Part shown: piece by piece, positions 63,541 to 64,000 of the stretch
Layout of the letters: every line of letters starts with the position of its first letter
Position numbering within the stretch: position 1 is the stretch's first letter
Source of the DNA: Hemibagrus wyckioides
Lineage: Eukaryota > Chordata > Actinopteri > Siluriformes > Bagridae
Assembly: GCF_019097595.1 (NCBI RefSeq)
Contig: NC_080710.1
Span: 1,783,280 to 1,847,279, forward strand
Length of the DNA: 64,000 nt
Direction: 5' to 3'
The notes under the pieces: generated by a model
What the model was told of the DNA's origin: nothing
The model's database searches: none
Seen by the model: the letters and a program-made list of their open reading frames with translations, nothing else
Translations under genes and position numbers: made by a program

Positions 63541-64000
63541 ACAACTGTATCTGTATAACTGTATCTGTATAACTGAAGCTGTATAACTGCAGCTGTATAA
63601 CTGTAGCTATATAACTGTATCTGTATAACTGTAGCTGTATAACTGTAGCTGTATAACTGTAGCTATATAACTGTATCTGTATAACTGTAGCTGTATAACT
63701 GTATCTGTATAACTTTAGCTGTATAACTGTATCTGTATAACTGTATCTGTATAACTGTATCTGTATAACTGTATCTGTATAACTGTATCTGTATAACTGT
63801 ATCTGTATAACTGTAGCTGTATAACTGTATCTGTATAACTGTATCTGTATAACTGTAGCTGTATAACTGTATCTGTATAACTGTATCTGCATAACTGAAG
63901 CTGTATAACTGTAGCTGCATAACTGTAGCTGTATCACTGTATCTGTATAACTGAAGCTGTATAACTGTAGCTGTATAACTGAAGCTGTATAACTGTATCT
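63541..64000. repeat. 14-bp minisatellite running off the window
   Basis: About 33 copies of a 14-bp unit such as TGTATAACTGTATC, with TATC/TAGC/AAGC/CAGC variants, cut by the window end. Because 14 is not a multiple of 3, the minus strand stays open in more than one frame with a 14-residue peptide period. This is a repeat artefact, not a gene. 63230-63540 holds nothing else supported. Confidence 0.97.

Noticed and set aside
63341..63937. 198-residue repeat protein on the minus strand
   Set aside because: Produced by the 14-bp tandem repeat; no non-repeat domain and no plausible promoter.

Overview
The window looks like teleost fish genomic DNA. It has AT-rich intergenic sequence, many microsatellites, several Tc1-type transposons, L2/Rex-like LINEs, Gypsy-like LTR elements, a vertebrate-type endogenous retrovirus (ERV), a spliced fish-type GTPase gene and a decayed Polinton/Maverick. 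I cannot name the species. Almost all recognisable protein-coding sequence is mobile-element derived. The clearest host gene is the GTPase at 15417-17068.

Layout. 1-2720: broken Polinton/Maverick (packaging ATPase, pX-like core protein, small virion-type ORFs, capsid and adenain-like protease remnants). 2850-3105: GC-rich promoter-like DNA. 3519-6150: dispersed repeats and LINE scraps. 6162-10082: nested stack in which an L2-type LINE cuts a Gypsy remnant and a nearly intact Tc1 sits in the LINE tail. 10425-17400: Gypsy, Tc1 and LINE debris, then a GTPase gene with P-loop, Cys-rich and coiled-coil parts. 18300-19290: a segment duplicated at 27625-29195. 19489-21985: a 2.5-kb, 17-bp minisatellite. 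22340-31850: Tc1 remnants, a LINE with most of its endonuclease and reverse transcriptase, and a piggyBac fossil.

31923-48960: a LINE split by a complete LTR-to-LTR ERV on the minus strand (32921-46885, 4-bp target duplication TGGT). The ERV has two 1014-bp LTRs that differ by about 2%, a tRNA-Trp-type primer site, a polypurine tract, broken gag and env, and an open 921-codon RT/RNase H frame. The protease active site and the integrase core are deleted. There are candidate extra ORFs in the leader and just after env. A second Tc1 copy sits inside its 5' LTR.

50880-56222: a rearranged partial duplicate of the GTPase-gene region, carrying a 5'-truncated GTPase tail and interrupted by a Gypsy element and a LINE. 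57800-63115: a hAT-like repeat, a Tc1 with a changed catalytic residue, LINE and Gypsy fossils, and a candidate second retroviral LTR. 63541 to the end: a 14-bp minisatellite that runs off the window.

No operon-like cooperation exists here. The genes relate to each other through nested insertion and duplication. I found no convincing new host system. The most unusual items are the ERV's extra ORFs and its deletions, the Polinton capsid/protease junction, and the duplicated GTPase locus.
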